33,619 nucleotides of DNA from a virus, in the IMG/VR virus record IMGVR_UViG_3300006736_000035, positions 1 to 33,619 of that record, one strand, 5' to 3'. The notes below the pieces were generated by a model. It searched no databases. It had not been told where the DNA came from and was given only the letters and a program-made list of their open reading frames with translations. The first letter of the stretch is position 1. Each line of letters starts with the position of its first letter. Below, piece by piece: positions 7,368-15,462 of the stretch. Made by a program: the position numbers and the translations under genes.

Positions 7368-7748
7368 ATGTCATCTGACTTCAACAAAATAGCGAAATAC
7401 GAAAAGGCTATAGCTGAAAAATATGGCAAAGAAGCCGTCGAAAACCCAAAGAAACATTGGACTCAGGAAAAAGAGAAGGAATATCTTGAACAGATGAAGC
7501 TGTTCTACAAGGCGATTGACGACAGAAAGAAGAAGTCTGAAAAAGAGGAAGTCAATGGCATTCTGATATCAAAGACGATACTGAGACGGGAGTCAAACAG
7601 AGAATGTCCTGTGTGCTCGCTATATTCCTTTAATCCGAAAGATGACTTGTACATGAATAGATATCAGTGCTGCTTTGAGTGCTACATCCAACATGTTGAG
7701 GGTAGAGAGGACAGGTGGTCGACAGGCTGGCGTCCTGAAATAGATTAG
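7368..7748 (+). CDS. Zinc-ribbon-like protein of unknown function
   Basis: This 126-aa protein has a GAGGTGA ribosome binding site and begins 6 nt after the preceding stop. The N-terminal ~60 residues are charged and helical (EKEKEYLEQMKLFYKAI). The C-terminal part holds paired cysteines that can bind zinc, CPVC (80, 83) and CCFEC (101, 102, 105), followed by an aromatic/acidic segment containing EDRWSTGWRP. I believe similar proteins are common in marine T4-like phages without a known function. It is the last gene before the late-type promoter at 7767, so it probably belongs to the preceding transcription unit. A DNA- or polymerase-binding role is possible but not shown. Confidence 0.6.
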   Translation: MSSDFNKIAKYEKAIAEKYGKEAVENPKKHWTQEKEKEYLEQMKLFYKAIDDRKKKSEKEEVNGILISKTILRRESNRECPVCSLYSFNPKDDLYMNRYQCCFECYIQHVEGREDRWSTGWRPEID

Positions 7749-7766
7749 CTTAAATGTGTTTCGAAT

Positions 7767-7775
7767 ACTATTTAT
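7767..7775 (+). promoter_or_regulatory. Candidate late promoter motif ACTATTTAT (packaging operon)
   Basis: An exact copy of the recurrent 9-mer sits in the only gap (7749-7792) between the early-type genes and the terminase/portal genes, 17 nt before the first start codon. Confidence 0.55.
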
Positions 7776-7792
7776 GGTGAGGTGTTCTGAAT

Positions 7793-8077
7793 ATGATGAT
7801 TCTCGAGAAAGATTTGAAGAAAATTATAAGAGAGGAAGCAGCTTCTTTCCTGGCAAGTGTTGATACTCAGGAATTCAAAAGCATCCTGCTATCAATAAAG
7901 GACGAAATTTCATCCGGTATAGAGAAATTGGATTTAGATCTGGACTTGATATACAACGCACTGATAGGAAGCGGAGAAGACACCTTCACGACTCAGCTTG
8001 GCCAAGCGGTTGGCGGCAGAGCAATGCGAGCAAGGAAAAGCAAAAAGAACACCGATGATAATAAGGGAGCGGAGTAA
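7793..8077 (+). CDS. Small protein with capsid-targeting-like N terminus, first gene of the packaging operon
   Basis: This 94-aa protein begins MMILEKDLKKIIREEAASFL, a clear case of the window's recurrent N-terminal signature with I-R-E-E followed by small residues. The middle is helical and acidic (IKDEISSGIEKLDLDLDLIY). The C terminus is basic (GRAMRARKSKKN) and could bind nucleic acid. It precedes the 191-aa gene by 2 nt and lies just upstream of the large terminase, where T4 has the small terminase gp16. I cannot support a gp16 call from sequence alone. If the N terminus is a capsid-targeting peptide, it could be an internal head protein instead. Confidence 0.6.
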   Translation: MMILEKDLKKIIREEAASFLASVDTQEFKSILLSIKDEISSGIEKLDLDLDLIYNALIGSGEDTFTTQLGQAVGGRAMRARKSKKNTDDNKGAE

Positions 8078-8079
8078 AA

Positions 8080-8655
8080 ATGGCTAGCACTTTGGAAATT
8101 ATTAATGGCATATCACAGGTTATGTCCAACGTTCATGATGGAGCGGTTGATGCTGATGGGGAGCCCATCAAGGTGGGACTCAAACGCGAGGAAGGGCATC
8201 CAATCAACGATTCACGTGTTATGGACGGGTTTACCGCTAAGGTATATGGAAACAAGTTGTGTGTCGGGTATCATGCCGAGATCAACATCAAGGATGTCCA
8301 TGACAAGGACTTTGAGCCAGACATCGAACAGATGATTGAAGACGTAGCCTCGTTCCTCAAGAAGGAATTCAAGAAGGTTACAGGCAGTGCCCTTTCTCTC
8401 AAGAAGGAAGGGGAACCGGAAATCCTCGTTCAGAACCTCTCTCGAGTTCGTTCAACCGTTGTTGCGAAGTCACACTATGTGATAGGGGGCATGGACGCGG
8501 AAGCGATTGGAGAGCCCAGCGAAGAGAAGTTGGATTCTAGCATCAAGAAGTGGCTCGATTTTGGCAAGGGAAAGAAAGCTCAAAACGACACCAGGAAGAA
8601 GGACACCTTCGATCATTTTGATGCCACAAACATCAAATCTGGTATTCGAAAGTGA
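8080..8655 (+). CDS. Conserved-type virion or packaging protein upstream of terminase
   Basis: This 191-aa protein has a GGAG ribosome binding site within the end of the preceding gene. It appears to be a compact alpha/beta protein. Its middle contains strands with KLCVGYHAEINIK and an acidic helix (DIEQMIEDVASFLKKEFKKV). Its C-terminal ~40 residues are highly charged and probably flexible. No catalytic motif is visible. Its place next to gp17 allows a small-terminase role, but the long coiled coil expected of T4 gp16 is not evident. A structural role near the portal is equally possible. Confidence 0.55.
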   Translation: MASTLEIINGISQVMSNVHDGAVDADGEPIKVGLKREEGHPINDSRVMDGFTAKVYGNKLCVGYHAEINIKDVHDKDFEPDIEQMIEDVASFLKKEFKKVTGSALSLKKEGEPEILVQNLSRVRSTVVAKSHYVIGGMDAEAIGEPSEEKLDSSIKKWLDFGKGKKAQNDTRKKDTFDHFDATNIKSGIRK

Positions 8656-8658
8656 TTA

Positions 8659-10245
8659 ATGGCATATCGTCTAACCAAAAAAGAAATGATGAAGGAGGTT
8701 GTCAAGTGTGGCAAGAATCCTGCTTATTTCATCGATTCCTATTCTAAAATAACCCATCCCCAAGAAGGCTTGATACCGTTCAAGCTATATGGCTATCAGA
8801 AAGATCTCCTCAAGAGTTATCAGGATCACAGATTCAATGTCATCCTCAAGGCTCGACAGCTTGGCATCTCAACAGTAACGGCATCGTATATTGTCTGGTT
8901 GATGCTATTTCATCGTGAAAAGAACATCTTGGTTGTCGCGACAAAGTTGCAGGTTGCAGCGAATCTGGTAAAGAAAGTCAAGCTTGCCATCAAGAATCTT
9001 CCAGATTGGCTCCGCATCGCAGACGTCAATATTGACAACAGAAACTCGTTCGAGCTGACAAACGGCTCACTGATTCGAGCATCCTCCACTAGCGGCGACG
9101 CAGGTAGATCTGAAGCCCTTTCGCTTCTCGTTGTTGACGAGGCAGCACACGTTGAGGGCATGGACGACTTGTGGACAGCACTGTATTCGACACTTTCCAC
9201 TGGTGGGCGATGCATTGCGCTATCGTCTCCAAACGGTGTTGGCAACTGGTTCCACAAGGCATACACAGAATCTGAGGAGGGAAAGAACGACTTCTATCCA
9301 ACGAAGCTGTTATGGGACGTTCACCCAAATAGAGATGCTGATTGGTACGAGAAAGAAACCAGGAACATGTCAAGAAGGGATATTGCTCAAGAACTTGAGT
9401 GCAGCTTCAACATGTCCGGCGAGACTGTGTTCCATGGCGAAGACATCCGAAGAATACTGGAAACCGTTCATGAGCCAAAGCACAAGACAGGGTTTGACAG
9501 GAATCTGTGGATATGGGAGGAGTTTCAGCAAAATGCCACATATCTGCTTTCCGCAGACGTGGCGAGGGGGGACGGGAAAGACTATTCGGTGTTTCATGTG
9601 TTCAAGCTTGAGACTATGGAAATCGTAGCAGAATACCAGGGGAAAGTCACACCAGACATCTTTTCCAGAATATTATTTGACAGTGGGCGAGAATACGGAA
9701 ACTGCTTGGTTGTGGTGGAAAACAACTCAGTTGGGTTTGCTGTACTGGACAAGCTTCTTGAGTTTGGATATCCAAATATTTATCACTCCATCAAGTCGAC
9801 TCATGAATATGTTGATCAGGTTGAAGCTGAAACAATGAACAATTCAATCGCAGGCTTCACAACGTCGACAAAGACGAGGCCACTAATTATCGCAAAGATG
9901 GAGGAATTCGTGAGGAATAAACTAATTACCGTATATTCCTCGCGGCTTTTGAACGAAATGAAGACTTTTGTTTGGAATCACGGCAAGGCACAAGCGATGA
10001 GATCATACAACGATGACTTGGTGATGGCTTGTGCCGTGGGCTGTTGGGTGAGGGATACCGCCCTTGTTGTTAACAAGCGGGAGTTGGAGTACAAGATGAC
10101 TATGCTAGATTCAATGATCAGGGCTTCCACAACACTCAACACGACAATAAAAGGCATGAATGGCTATAAAAGTCAGGGATTATCTGATACAATGAAAGAA
10201 CAAAAAAAGTCACAGATAGAATATCCGTGGTTATTCAGAGGATAA
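8659..10245 (+). CDS. 17: Terminase large subunit (gp17)
   Basis: This 528-aa protein has the two-domain layout of phage packaging motors. The ATPase domain shows a Walker A-like KARQLGIST (64-72), Walker B LLVVDEA (156-162, catalytic E161) and coupling motif SSPNG (189-193). The RNase H-fold nuclease domain shows acidic residues at SADVARGDG (D300), VVENN (E354) and YNDDLVMA (D452/D453). It cuts concatemeric DNA and pumps it through the gp20 portal. The length is somewhat shorter than T4 gp17 (about 610 aa). The ribosome binding site is weak, so coupling to the preceding gene (3 nt gap) is likely. The portal gene starts 1 nt after the stop codon. Confidence 0.95.
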   Translation: MAYRLTKKEMMKEVVKCGKNPAYFIDSYSKITHPQEGLIPFKLYGYQKDLLKSYQDHRFNVILKARQLGISTVTASYIVWLMLFHREKNILVVATKLQVAANLVKKVKLAIKNLPDWLRIADVNIDNRNSFELTNGSLIRASSTSGDAGRSEALSLLVVDEAAHVEGMDDLWTALYSTLSTGGRCIALSSPNGVGNWFHKAYTESEEGKNDFYPTKLLWDVHPNRDADWYEKETRNMSRRDIAQELECSFNMSGETVFHGEDIRRILETVHEPKHKTGFDRNLWIWEEFQQNATYLLSADVARGDGKDYSVFHVFKLETMEIVAEYQGKVTPDIFSRILFDSGREYGNCLVVVENNSVGFAVLDKLLEFGYPNIYHSIKSTHEYVDQVEAETMNNSIAGFTTSTKTRPLIIAKMEEFVRNKLITVYSSRLLNEMKTFVWNHGKAQAMRSYNDDLVMACAVGCWVRDTALVVNKRELEYKMTMLDSMIRASTTLNTTIKGMNGYKSQGLSDTMKEQKKSQIEYPWLFRG

Positions 10246-10246
10246 A

Positions 10247-12190
10247 ATGGCAGATAGAAACAACAACCCAAGAAATTCAGAAAACTTATTGTTCAGAAGG
10301 CTGACAAGGCTTCTCTCGGGCCCGCTAGTCAATTATCGCACCCAGACGGGTAGACGAATAAGAAGGATTGACTTAGACAAGTATTCCTCTAGGTTCAAGT
10401 CTGCCTCCGGACAGCACTTCAAGAAGATGGCATATGATCCATTTTCGAATTTGCAAGCCAATGTTATGGCAGGGCAGGCAAGGACGGAGAGGTATGTGGA
10501 CTTCGATCAGATGGAATACACACCAGAGATTGCATCTGCCCTTGACATCTACGCGGATGAAATGACAACTAGCAGTAAGCTGCAGCCGCTCCTGTCAATC
10601 GACTGTCCAAACGAAGAAATAAAGCAAATCCTGAATTCGCTGTTCTACAACATTTTGAATATTGAATTCAATCTGTTTGGGTGGAGTCGAACGATGTGCA
10701 AGTACGGGGATATGTTCCTGTACCTGGACATCGACGAAGACAGGGGAATCCAATCTGTTATCGGGTTGCCGACAAACGAAATGGAAAGGCTCGAAGGAGA
10801 AGACAAAACAAATCCAAATTACGTCCAGTATCAATGGAATTCAGCAGGGATGACATTTGAGAACTGGCAAGTTGCACATTTCAGAATACTTGGCAACGAT
10901 AAATATTCTCCATATGGGACTGCAGTACTTGAGCCTGCCAGAAGGATTTGGCGTCAGCTGACACTGTTAGAGGATGCCATGATGGCATATCGTATCGTTC
11001 GTTCACCAGAACGAAGGGTGTTCTACATTGATGTTGGGAACATACCTCCACCTGATGTGGAACAGTTCATGCAGAAGATAATGACTCAAATGAAGCGACA
11101 CCAAGTTGTGGATCCGGACACCGGCAGGGTTGACTTGAGATACAACCCAATGTCCATCGACGAGGATTATTTTATTCCAATTCGTGGAGGGCAGTCCTCT
11201 AGAGTGGAAACTCTTCCTGGCGGCACCTATACTGGCGATATCGACGATGTTAAATATCTGAGAGATAAACTCTTCTCAGCACTCAAGGTTCCACAGTCAT
11301 ATCTTGCTCGTGGCGAAGGCGGAGAGGAAGACAAGACAACTTTGGCACAAAAGGATATTCGATTCGCAAGAACAATTCAAAGATTGCAGCGATCACTCAT
11401 TACAGAGATAGAGAAGATAGGCATCGTTCACCTTTATATTCTTGGATTCCGAGAGGATGACTTGGTTTCATTCCGGCTCTCTCTCAATAATCCTTCGAAG
11501 CTTGCGGAGCTGCAAGAGCTTGAGCAGTGGAAGACAAAGTTTGAAACGGCAAGTTCTGCGACAGACGGGTTCTTTAGCAAGAGGTGGCTGGCAAAGAAGA
11601 TGTTTGGTTTGACTGATGAAGAATTCATGAGAAACCAGAGAGAAATGTATTATGACAGGAAGTTTGAAGCTGCTCTTGAGGTTGTCGGAGAAGCGGAACA
11701 AGCAGCTGCAGGAGGCGCAGGCATGACTGGTGAGATGGGCGGCGACGAAGACTTCGATCTTGGAGGCGAAGAGGGTGGCACAGGCACAGTCGGGCTTGAA
11801 GCAGAGCTTGGAGGCGGAGATGAGCTTGGTGGTGAGACAGCCGAAACTGAAGAGGGCGATTTGCTGGCAGCCCCAGGAAAGAGGCGCGACAGGGGCCCCA
11901 GGCTAACACCGGGAGCAAAAGGGAAGGTTTATCATCCCACCAAAACAGACAAGAGAAGCTCGGCAGGAAGAGCAAAGCAGATGAAGGGCTCATATAACCA
12001 TGAAACTTCCAAAAACACTTTCAGAAACATCCATCCAGGCGCATCAGACTTGTTTGGGCTAGGAAAGGGGATTTACGAGATTGACGACTCTAATTATAGA
12101 GAAGAGGAACGCAAACTCTTCGAGGTGAATAAAGATATTAAAAAACTGATATTGGAATTAAAATTGAGGAACGAAAAAGATGAGACTTAA
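10247..12190 (+). CDS. 20: Portal vertex protein (gp20)
   Basis: This 647-aa protein immediately follows the terminase. The N-terminal two thirds match the T4-like portal pattern: an early aspartate-rich segment (PEIASALDIYADEMTTSS), a basic/aromatic clip-type region (IVRSPERRVFYIDVGNIP) and the conserved segment KYLRDKLFSALKVPQSYL. The dodecameric portal nucleates head assembly and is the DNA channel docked by gp17. Residues ~480-545 form a low-complexity Gly/Glu-rich linker. It is followed by a basic stretch and a charged C-terminal helix (NKDIKKLILELKLRNEK). This extra tail makes it longer than T4 gp20 (about 520 aa) and may contact scaffold or internal proteins. Its end overlaps the next ATG by 11 nt. 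Confidence 0.93.
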   Translation: MADRNNNPRNSENLLFRRLTRLLSGPLVNYRTQTGRRIRRIDLDKYSSRFKSASGQHFKKMAYDPFSNLQANVMAGQARTERYVDFDQMEYTPEIASALDIYADEMTTSSKLQPLLSIDCPNEEIKQILNSLFYNILNIEFNLFGWSRTMCKYGDMFLYLDIDEDRGIQSVIGLPTNEMERLEGEDKTNPNYVQYQWNSAGMTFENWQVAHFRILGNDKYSPYGTAVLEPARRIWRQLTLLEDAMMAYRIVRSPERRVFYIDVGNIPPPDVEQFMQKIMTQMKRHQVVDPDTGRVDLRYNPMSIDEDYFIPIRGGQSSRVETLPGGTYTGDIDDVKYLRDKLFSALKVPQSYLARGEGGEEDKTTLAQKDIRFARTIQRLQRSLITEIEKIGIVHLYILGFREDDLVSFRLSLNNPSKLAELQELEQWKTKFETASSATDGFFSKRWLAKKMFGLTDEEFMRNQREMYYDRKFEAALEVVGEAEQAAAGGAGMTGEMGGDEDFDLGGEEGGTGTVGLEAELGGGDELGGETAETEEGDLLAAPGKRRDRGPRLTPGAKGKVYHPTKTDKRSSAGRAKQMKGSYNHETSKNTFRNIHPGASDLFGLGKGIYEIDDSNYREEERKLFEVNKDIKKLILELKLRNEKDET

Positions 12191-13004
12191 GCACAACAAG
12201 AAAAGAAATACCGCGTTTGTCTATGAAGCACTTGTGAGGGAGCTGACAAAGGCAGTTATCAGGGAAAACAAGAGCAAGAAAACCAAGATAGTTTCGATAA
12301 TCAAAGAGCACTTCTCAAGCGATACAATGCTTGCCAAGGAGCTTTCGCTATATCGAGCGATTTATGATTCAAGGAATCTTGACAAAGATATCGCAGAAAA
12401 GGTGATCATTGAATCACGAATTTCTCATAAGTCTATTGATTCCAAGAAACTGTTCAAAGAGCAGAGTGCTCTAATCAAGAAGATAAACACGAGCCTATCA
12501 GCGAACATCTACAACAATTTTGTTCCAAACTATCGAAGTATCGCTAGTGCCTATTCAATATTCAGCACGGAGATAGAGCCAAAGGACAGAGTCCTTCTAG
12601 AACAAAAGATGGCAGAAGTGATGTCCTCCAGCCCATCTCAGAGTACCGCAGAAGACGTGGAGCACATTGATAATATCGTGTACAAGACATTCGTCGAGAA
12701 ATTCAATGTGCAATACTCGGGTTCGTTACTCGAAGAACAAAAGGAGCTTTTGAGCAAATACATTGCATCCTTTTCAGATAACGGTGTTGATTTGAAGGTG
12801 TTCATGAATGAAGAAATCGGCAGGTTGAAGAGTGTTGTTTCATTTGCCAAGAACAGTGAGCACATTCGAACAGACGAGGATATGCAGAAGAAGACAGAAA
12901 GGGTGCATGAAGTTCTTGAAAATTTCAAGAATGAGGAAATGAATGAAGACATGATAAAGAGGACTCTCAAGATACAAGATTTAGCCAGAGAGATATCTGA
13001 ATAA
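12180..13004 (+). CDS. Helical head-region protein of unknown function
   Basis: This 274-aa protein is almost entirely predicted helix and highly charged. It begins with basic residues (MRLKHNKKRNTAFVYEALV) and contains segments such as SIIKEHFSSDTMLAKELSLY and EEQKELLSKYIASF. It overlaps the portal gene by 11 nt and the next gene by one base of a TAATG junction, so it is translationally linked to gp20. In T4 the small prohead core genes 67 and 68 occupy the space after gene 20. A core or scaffold-associated role is therefore reasonable, but the protein is much larger and I see no sequence match. It has no transmembrane or catalytic motif. Confidence 0.55.
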   Translation: MRLKHNKKRNTAFVYEALVRELTKAVIRENKSKKTKIVSIIKEHFSSDTMLAKELSLYRAIYDSRNLDKDIAEKVIIESRISHKSIDSKKLFKEQSALIKKINTSLSANIYNNFVPNYRSIASAYSIFSTEIEPKDRVLLEQKMAEVMSSSPSQSTAEDVEHIDNIVYKTFVEKFNVQYSGSLLEEQKELLSKYIASFSDNGVDLKVFMNEEIGRLKSVVSFAKNSEHIRTDEDMQKKTERVHEVLENFKNEEMNEDMIKRTLKIQDLAREISE

Positions 13005-13570
13005 TGACAATCAAAATCACCATACAGCCTGATATAGCTGGCAAACCCCACGAAAAGCCAATTGTTATTGAATTGGATGCTCGGAGAACCCTTGATGGAA
13101 ACATCATGATATTGGATCATCAAGACATCGACATTGTGGTGATGCCAGCGGCATCGAAATGTCTTGCACTGGCAAAGGAATCGCATGATGATAAGGTGTA
13201 TGGTGCACAAGACAGACTGTTCCGATTTTTGTCAAAAAGTGGAGTGATAACTCTCGAGTCCGTCCAAGGCGGCAACATCTATGGATCCATGGAAGCGAAA
13301 ATACCGGAATCAGCGGTAAAGGGCATCGACTCCGTGCAAGCTGTCCTATACTCTGTGTACCGATATCTTCTTGAAGAGCGTCCATATTTCACTGCAGCCG
13401 CCAAGATAGGCGATCGCACAAAGGATCATTTGATACAGCCCGATGCCGAGTTCACGACAGACTTGGGCGATGTTCCGCACAGGAACCGGAAGGGCTCCAT
13501 GTCACCATCAGTCCGTCCATACGGCTACCAATACAACTATTCGCTCTTAAGAGAAAGTGAGGATAAGTGA
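13004..13570 (+). CDS. Head-region structural protein of unknown function
   Basis: This 188-aa protein starts at the ATG of a TAATG overlap. The first ~110 residues look like a beta-rich domain (MTIKITIQPDI, IVIELDARRTL, NIMILDHQDIDIVVMP). This is followed by a helical segment (VQAVLYSVYRYLLEE) and a flexible Pro/Tyr-rich tail (SPSVRPYGYQYNYS). No enzyme motif is visible. It sits between the portal-linked helical protein and the DUF1360-type membrane protein and overlaps the latter by 4 nt (GTGA). I regard it as a probable virion or assembly protein. Confidence 0.5.
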   Translation: MTIKITIQPDIAGKPHEKPIVIELDARRTLDGNIMILDHQDIDIVVMPAASKCLALAKESHDDKVYGAQDRLFRFLSKSGVITLESVQGGNIYGSMEAKIPESAVKGIDSVQAVLYSVYRYLLEERPYFTAAAKIGDRTKDHLIQPDAEFTTDLGDVPHRNRKGSMSPSVRPYGYQYNYSLLRESEDK

Positions 13571-13860
13571 GCTTAACTTATTTTGTCCTGGTATCCTTTG
13601 GATTAACTCAGATATTAATATATGGAAAGGTGTTGGACTCGATACGTCCAGCCAGTGGATTCTTTGGCCAGCTTTTGTCCTGCCCTATGTGTTTGGGATT
13701 TTGGGTTGGTGTATTTCTTTGGGGCATAAACGGCTACACCGAACTATTTAGTTTTGAATTATCACCCATTACCGGTATTTTATTGGGTTGTTTGAGTTCT
13801 GGAACATGTTACGTGCTTTCGATGCTTGTCGACGATGACGGAATTCGAATCACATTTTGA
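13567..13860 (+). CDS. DUF1360-type small membrane protein
   Basis: The GTG start at 13567 overlaps the preceding stop in a GTGA junction. The 97-aa product has three hydrophobic segments: TYFVLVSFGLTQILIYG, an amphipathic-hydrophobic middle with the signature LLSCPMCLGFWVGVFLWG, and SPITGILLGCLSSGTCYVL. The CPMCLGFW pattern is the hallmark of the DUF1360 family, small membrane proteins of unknown function found in bacteria and phages. The paired cysteines could be redox-active or bind metal. Why a membrane protein is embedded in a head operon is unclear; a link to membrane-associated prohead assembly is one guess. Confidence 0.7.
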   Translation: MSLTYFVLVSFGLTQILIYGKVLDSIRPASGFFGQLLSCPMCLGFWVGVFLWGINGYTELFSFELSPITGILLGCLSSGTCYVLSMLVDDDGIRITF

Positions 13861-13973
13861 AGGAGAATGAAAGTGCTTGCTAGATGGATGTTACAGCCTG
13901 TGAGGCATTGCTGCAGAGGCAAATAGATGAAGCGGGTAGCCCCCGCTATAATACACAAACGGAGAACTTGACA
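13861..13973 (+). other. Gap before the 295-aa gene with hairpin and short reading frame
   Basis: An AGGAG at 13861 precedes ATG 13867, which opens only a 19-codon frame ending at 13926. A GC-rich hairpin lies at 13931-13947 (AGCGGG / CCCGCT, 5-nt loop) and runs straight into TATAAT (13947-13952), which has no good -35 box. GGAG at 13961 is the likely ribosome binding site for GTG 13974. The region could be a processing or regulatory element; no T-tract follows the hairpin, so it is not a standard terminator. Confidence 0.35.
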
Positions 13974-14861
13974 GTGGGAATAACAAAAAAAAGAATTCGT
14001 CTTATCATTGAAGAAGAGATGGCAAATGTAATTGCCGAGTCGAAGCTTCGCCTTATCATTGAAGAAGAGATAAGGGGAACCTTGGCAGAAACGCTACCCT
14101 CATGGACACCCGATGGTCAGGAATATCCAGAGACACATTGGCGTCATCCCGCTTTTGGCGGCAAGAAAATTGGCCCGAAAAATAAGTGGGGCGATCGCAA
14201 GGGTTCCGATAACGAGCGACGCAATAGAGAAGCAGGCCGCTACAACGTGGAATACGACGATCGCCAGTGGGCAGGAGTCGCGGCAACCCCCGAAGGTATG
14301 CACCCCTTGTACCCCTGGCAGGTAGAAAGCGATGAACAAGTAGCCCAAAGCATAGCCGCCGCCGCTGAAGAGCGACGTGTGGCAGCCATGCACAAAGATT
14401 GGCTCGCTTCGGATGAAGGACGAGCGTCCAAATTGACGGGCACAGCGTTGGAGGACTTCGAAAACGCTATTCGCCTCCGCGATCGCGGATACGGCCCGGA
14501 CTATGTCGAACCAAGGAACGATGCCCTCCTTCCCTTCGAGCTTAAAGCAATGAAGCTGCTTGAGCCGGATATGTTGATTTCTGCTTATAACGCATTGGGA
14601 TCAACGAATTCCAAGCTTGGCTCTTACCCTGATGACGGCAGGCTGAAGTCCAAGTTTCGAAGCGCAATTGGCTTCATACAACCATCCGAACAGGATTATA
14701 AATATGCCGATAAGGGCAAATACTCCCACCAGTTTCCTAACGGATGGCCAGCTGTCGAAGAGTATTTGGAAAATATTGGTGATGATAAGGGTCTCCAGGC
14801 GTACTATGATTGGAACAAGAAAGGGGGCACGACGGTGGGGGGGAGGAACTACAAACCATGA
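13974..14861 (+). CDS. Candidate internal head protein with duplicated targeting-like N terminus
   Basis: The frame is open from ATG 13884, but that codon lacks a ribosome binding site. GTG 13974 has GGAG 9 nt upstream and places the signature at the very N terminus: MGITKKRIRLIIEEEMANVI. The core RLIIEEE is repeated ~22 residues later (SKLRLIIEEEIRGTLAE), and near-identical DNA encodes both copies. Each copy is followed by an I/L-x-E site (VIAE, TLAE) of the kind cut by T4 prohead protease. The remaining ~250 residues are hydrophilic and rich in Trp, Arg and Gly (YDDRQWAGVAATPEGMHPLY), with no family I recognise. The gene is richer in G+C than its neighbours and holds two GCGATCGC octamers. 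It ends in an ATGA overlap with gp21. Confidence 0.6.
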   Translation: MGITKKRIRLIIEEEMANVIAESKLRLIIEEEIRGTLAETLPSWTPDGQEYPETHWRHPAFGGKKIGPKNKWGDRKGSDNERRNREAGRYNVEYDDRQWAGVAATPEGMHPLYPWQVESDEQVAQSIAAAAEERRVAAMHKDWLASDEGRASKLTGTALEDFENAIRLRDRGYGPDYVEPRNDALLPFELKAMKLLEPDMLISAYNALGSTNSKLGSYPDDGRLKSKFRSAIGFIQPSEQDYKYADKGKYSHQFPNGWPAVEEYLENIGDDKGLQAYYDWNKKGGTTVGGRNYKP

Positions 14862-15451
14862 AGCTAATAAGAGAATATTTTGAACTTTGCGAAGGCGGCA
14901 TATGCCAAGACCTCCTAACTGAAGACGAAAAGCGCCGAGTCCGAGACGACGGTGCTTTGTTTTTGTCTGGCTTGATGCAAATGTCCGAGACAAAAAATGC
15001 CAATGGCAGGATTTACCCGCACACGATATTGGAAAGGGAGATTAACACCTATGCCAAGCTTGTGAAAGAAAGAAGGGCACTAGGAGAGCTTGATCATCCA
15101 GAGGACTCTGTCATCAACTTGAGGAATGCGTCCCACCTCGTTTGTGGGATATGGATGGAAGACAAAAAGGTGATGGGAAAGTTGGAAGTTCTGAACACTC
15201 CATCCGGAAATATCTTGAGAAATCTTGTAGAATCAGGGGTGAAGATGGGAATATCTTCTCGCGGAATGGGTTCGATAAGAGAACAAAACGGAACAACAAT
15301 TGTCGAAGATGATTTCCAGTTGATTTGTTTTGATATGGTGTCGGACCCTTCTACAGCAGGCGCATTCATGATGACAGAAGCAAAGAAGGTTCCAAATGTA
15401 TTCACAAAAGCAGACAGAATCAACAGAATGCTGAACGACATTCTGAAATAG
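14858..15451 (+). CDS. 21: Prohead core protease (gp21)
   Basis: The start is ATG 14858 in an ATGA overlap, with GGGAGGA upstream; this gives 197 aa, close to T4 gp21 (212 aa). Family features visible are the conserved segment KNANGRIYPHTIL (~46-58), the catalytic His region GELDHPED (H80) and the nucleophile region GISSRGMGS (Ser 133/134). A strand with DDFQLICFDMVSDPST follows. These identify the T4-type prohead serine protease. It cleaves scaffold, internal proteins and major capsid protein after I/L-x-E sites before DNA packaging. The N terminus (MKLIREYFELCEGG) has such sites for self-processing. It is the enzyme on which the capsid-targeting hypothesis for neighbouring proteins depends. 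Confidence 0.92.
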   Translation: MKLIREYFELCEGGICQDLLTEDEKRRVRDDGALFLSGLMQMSETKNANGRIYPHTILEREINTYAKLVKERRALGELDHPEDSVINLRNASHLVCGIWMEDKKVMGKLEVLNTPSGNILRNLVESGVKMGISSRGMGSIREQNGTTIVEDDFQLICFDMVSDPSTAGAFMMTEAKKVPNVFTKADRINRMLNDILK

Positions 15452-15462
15452 GGGGTGAAGAG

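Noticed and set aside
7793-8655. Assignment of the 94-aa or 191-aa gene as small terminase gp16
   Set aside because: Position is suggestive, but neither shows the expected coiled-coil core or a DNA-binding motif that I can recognise.
9882-9890. ACTAATTAT as another late promoter
   Set aside because: Inside the terminase coding region, far from any start codon; shows that the degenerate form of the motif is not specific by itself.
13867-13926. 19-codon frame with a good AGGAG site as a gene
   Set aside because: Too short, no recognisable product; mentioned only as a possible leader.
13968-13996. TTGACA with AAGAAT 17 bp downstream
   Set aside because: The -10 box matches only 4 of 6 and the site overlaps the chosen start codon of the 295-aa gene.
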